From contig PAEP01000050.1 of NCBI GenBank assembly GCA_002700765.1, positions 7,152 through 12,321 on the forward strand: 5,170 nt of DNA, written 5' to 3'. Position numbers and translations under genes: made by a program. Under the pieces are notes generated by a model that saw only the letters and a list, made by a program, of their open reading frames with translations, searched no databases and was not told the origin of the DNA. Positions 3,904-5,170 of this stretch are shown one piece after another. The stretch's first letter is position 1, and each line of letters opens with the position of its first letter. This stretch comes from Synechococcus sp. MED850 (lineage in GTDB: Bacteria > Cyanobacteriota > Cyanobacteriia > PCC-6307 > Cyanobiaceae).

Positions 3904-5170
3904 TTAAAACTTGAATGATGTTTTGACAAGTCCGCCGAATTTGTTTGCTCCTGCTGTCTGATCTTGTCCTTCTGCGTTATCAATCCAGAAGATGGCTGGT
4001 GTCACCGTAATATTATCTGTAATTCTGAAATCATAATATCCCTCAACTGCAAAGTTTGTATCATCTGGATAGCCTTGTCCTTGAACCTCCGTGGCATAGC
4101 TTGAGTATGAACCCAGGCCAATACCTAGCTTGTTACCCATCCAGAAGGCATCTTTCCAATTCATACCGATCATCCAACCTTTAACGGCCTCTGCATTGCC
4201 ATCGTATTCACCCTCTGCCCAGCCGAAATCAATACCACCGCTGATGGAAGGAATCCAGCTGGCATCATCGGGAGTCCAATAGCCACGAAGTCCTACAGCG
4301 CTCAAAGGATGTCCAAGGTCCTTCGCTGTGGGTGTGGAATATCCCATGGCAGCCTTTGCTCCTGATGAAATCGAACAGGACGTGACTCCGGCATCATCAG
4401 TGACGCAATCTTCCCGCTGACCCGCATTTTTTAAGGCGTATAGGGCAGAAATGTGCCATTTACGATTTCCATATCCAATCTGGCTCAGGAAATAAGCATC
4501 CGTATTCTCACCAAACATTCCTTCCCTTGATTCTCCTTTTGCTCCATCGCCACCATCAGCAACATAGTTGGCAGCAATGTTCCAGGCTGCCTCGCCAGGT
4601 GACGCATTTTGACGCCACTGAACACCAAATCCTTGTCCTGTACTGGCACCCATGACTGCTCCATAGCCACCAAGTTTGAGAGCTTTCAAAATCGGCTTGT
4701 AACGGGTTGGTGTTTCCACCATGTAGTAATTTTCAACCAATGCACCAACGGTGACTTTGAATTCACTACCGATTGGGAATGTATACCATAATTTGTCGAC
4801 TTTTAGTGTGTTGTCACCACTCTTGGCGTCAGCAAGATAGGAGGTCGATTCGGTCCACTGGTTATTCATGTTGCCAGTGCGCAATCTTGTGTAAAGTCTA
4901 TCCTTACCTGTGAACGAAGTATTCAGATTGAGAGTCAATCGATAGGAGAAGTTGAATGCATCACTCGTGCATTCCCCGTCAACCTCTTCATTGCACTTGT
5001 CACGATCGCTGTACTTGATGGCGCCTGTGAAGAAATCCGCCTTACCTTTCAGCTTGGTGGTGGTGGAGAACTGGGTGGCTTCCAGTTCGCCGACGCGAGC
5101 TTCCAGTCCGTCGACGCGGCCGCGGACGATGGCGAGTTCTTTCTCGAATTCCTTGATCAGACGACGCAGC
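3904..5170 (-). CDS. Cyanobacterial outer-membrane porin (Som/iron uptake porin family), 5' end outside window
   Basis: This outer-membrane beta-barrel allows small solutes, including inorganic ions, across the cyanobacterial outer membrane. About 421 residues are present, ending in VKTSFKF with the terminal Phe typical of barrel proteins. The reading frame continues unbroken to the right edge, so the true start and the expected SLH (peptidoglycan-anchoring) domain are missing. The most N-terminal visible part, LIKEFEKELA, then RVDGLEARVGELEATQFS, is the coiled coil that links SLH to barrel in this family, followed by TTTKLKGKADFF and amphipathic strands. A TTG at 4938 is internal, not the start. 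Two cysteine pairs lie in probable loops (CNEEVDGEC near 4969-4995; CVTDDAGVTSC at 4375-4407). The coiled-coil end is about 60% GC, while sampled barrel stretches are about 37-50%. Specificity for iron is suggested only by context. Confidence 0.92.
   Translation of the reverse strand, partial: LRRLIKEFEKELAIVRGRVDGLEARVGELEATQFSTTTKLKGKADFFTGAIKYSDRDKCNEEVDGECTSDAFNFSYRLTLNLNTSFTGKDRLYTRLRTGNMNNQWTESTSYLADAKSGDNTLKVDKLWYTFPIGSEFKVTVGALVENYYMVETPTRYKPILKALKLGGYGAVMGASTGQGFGVQWRQNASPGEAAWNIAANYVADGGDGAKGESREGMFGENTDAYFLSQIGYGNRKWHISALYALKNAGQREDCVTDDAGVTSCSISSGAKAAMGYSTPTAKDLGHPLSAVGLRGYWTPDDASWIPSISGGIDFGWAEGEYDGNAEAVKGWMIGMNWKDAFWMGNKLGIGLGSYSSYATEVQGQGYPDDTNFAVEGYYDFRITDNITVTPAIFWIDNAEGQDQTAGANKFGGLVKTSFKF

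Noticed and set aside
1..5170. CRISPR array, insertion sequence or phage genes
   Set aside because: No regular repeat-spacer pattern, transposase motif or phage protein is visible.

Overview
The window looks like part of a marine picocyanobacterial (Synechococcus-type) chromosome, specifically an iron uptake and storage locus. Four genes point there: a ferritin resembling the marine Synechococcus ferritin SynFtn, an IdiA/FutA-type ferric-iron binding protein, a YbiX/PiuC-family 2-oxoglutarate/Fe(II) hydroxylase, and a large porin with the coiled coil and beta-barrel typical of cyanobacterial porins. Most of the window is fairly AT-rich, but the last ~130 bases, encoding the N-terminal side of the porin, rise to about 60% GC. 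The species call is inference from protein resemblance; no marker RNA gene is present.

Layout from left to right: a probable 43-residue gene on the minus strand (76-207); about 370 bases without a convincing gene; a 73-residue HTH-only protein on plus (581-802); ferritin on minus (907-1500), convergent with it; idiA on minus (1679-2692); a 131-bp divergent control region; piuC on plus (2824-3495); a small exported protein with two cysteines on plus (3580-3810); a strong hairpin terminator between convergent genes (3857-3885); and a porin on minus that runs off the right edge (3904-5170).

A plausible joint role: the porin lets small solutes cross the outer membrane, IdiA/FutA captures Fe(III) in the periplasm for an ABC permease encoded elsewhere, ferritin stores iron in the cytoplasm, and the PiuC-like oxygenase acts in iron-linked metabolism with an unknown substrate. 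The small exported protein is the least understood member.

The most interesting regulatory signal is a 14-bp element, TGTG-N2-ATT-Y-GCAC, that occurs in the idiA/piuC divergent region (2742-2755) and again upstream of ferritin (1575-1588), matching at 11 of 14 positions. In the divergent region it lies at the centre of two nearly concentric inverted repeats. This suggests one regulator for uptake and storage, perhaps of the Crp/IdiB type, but no binding has been shown.
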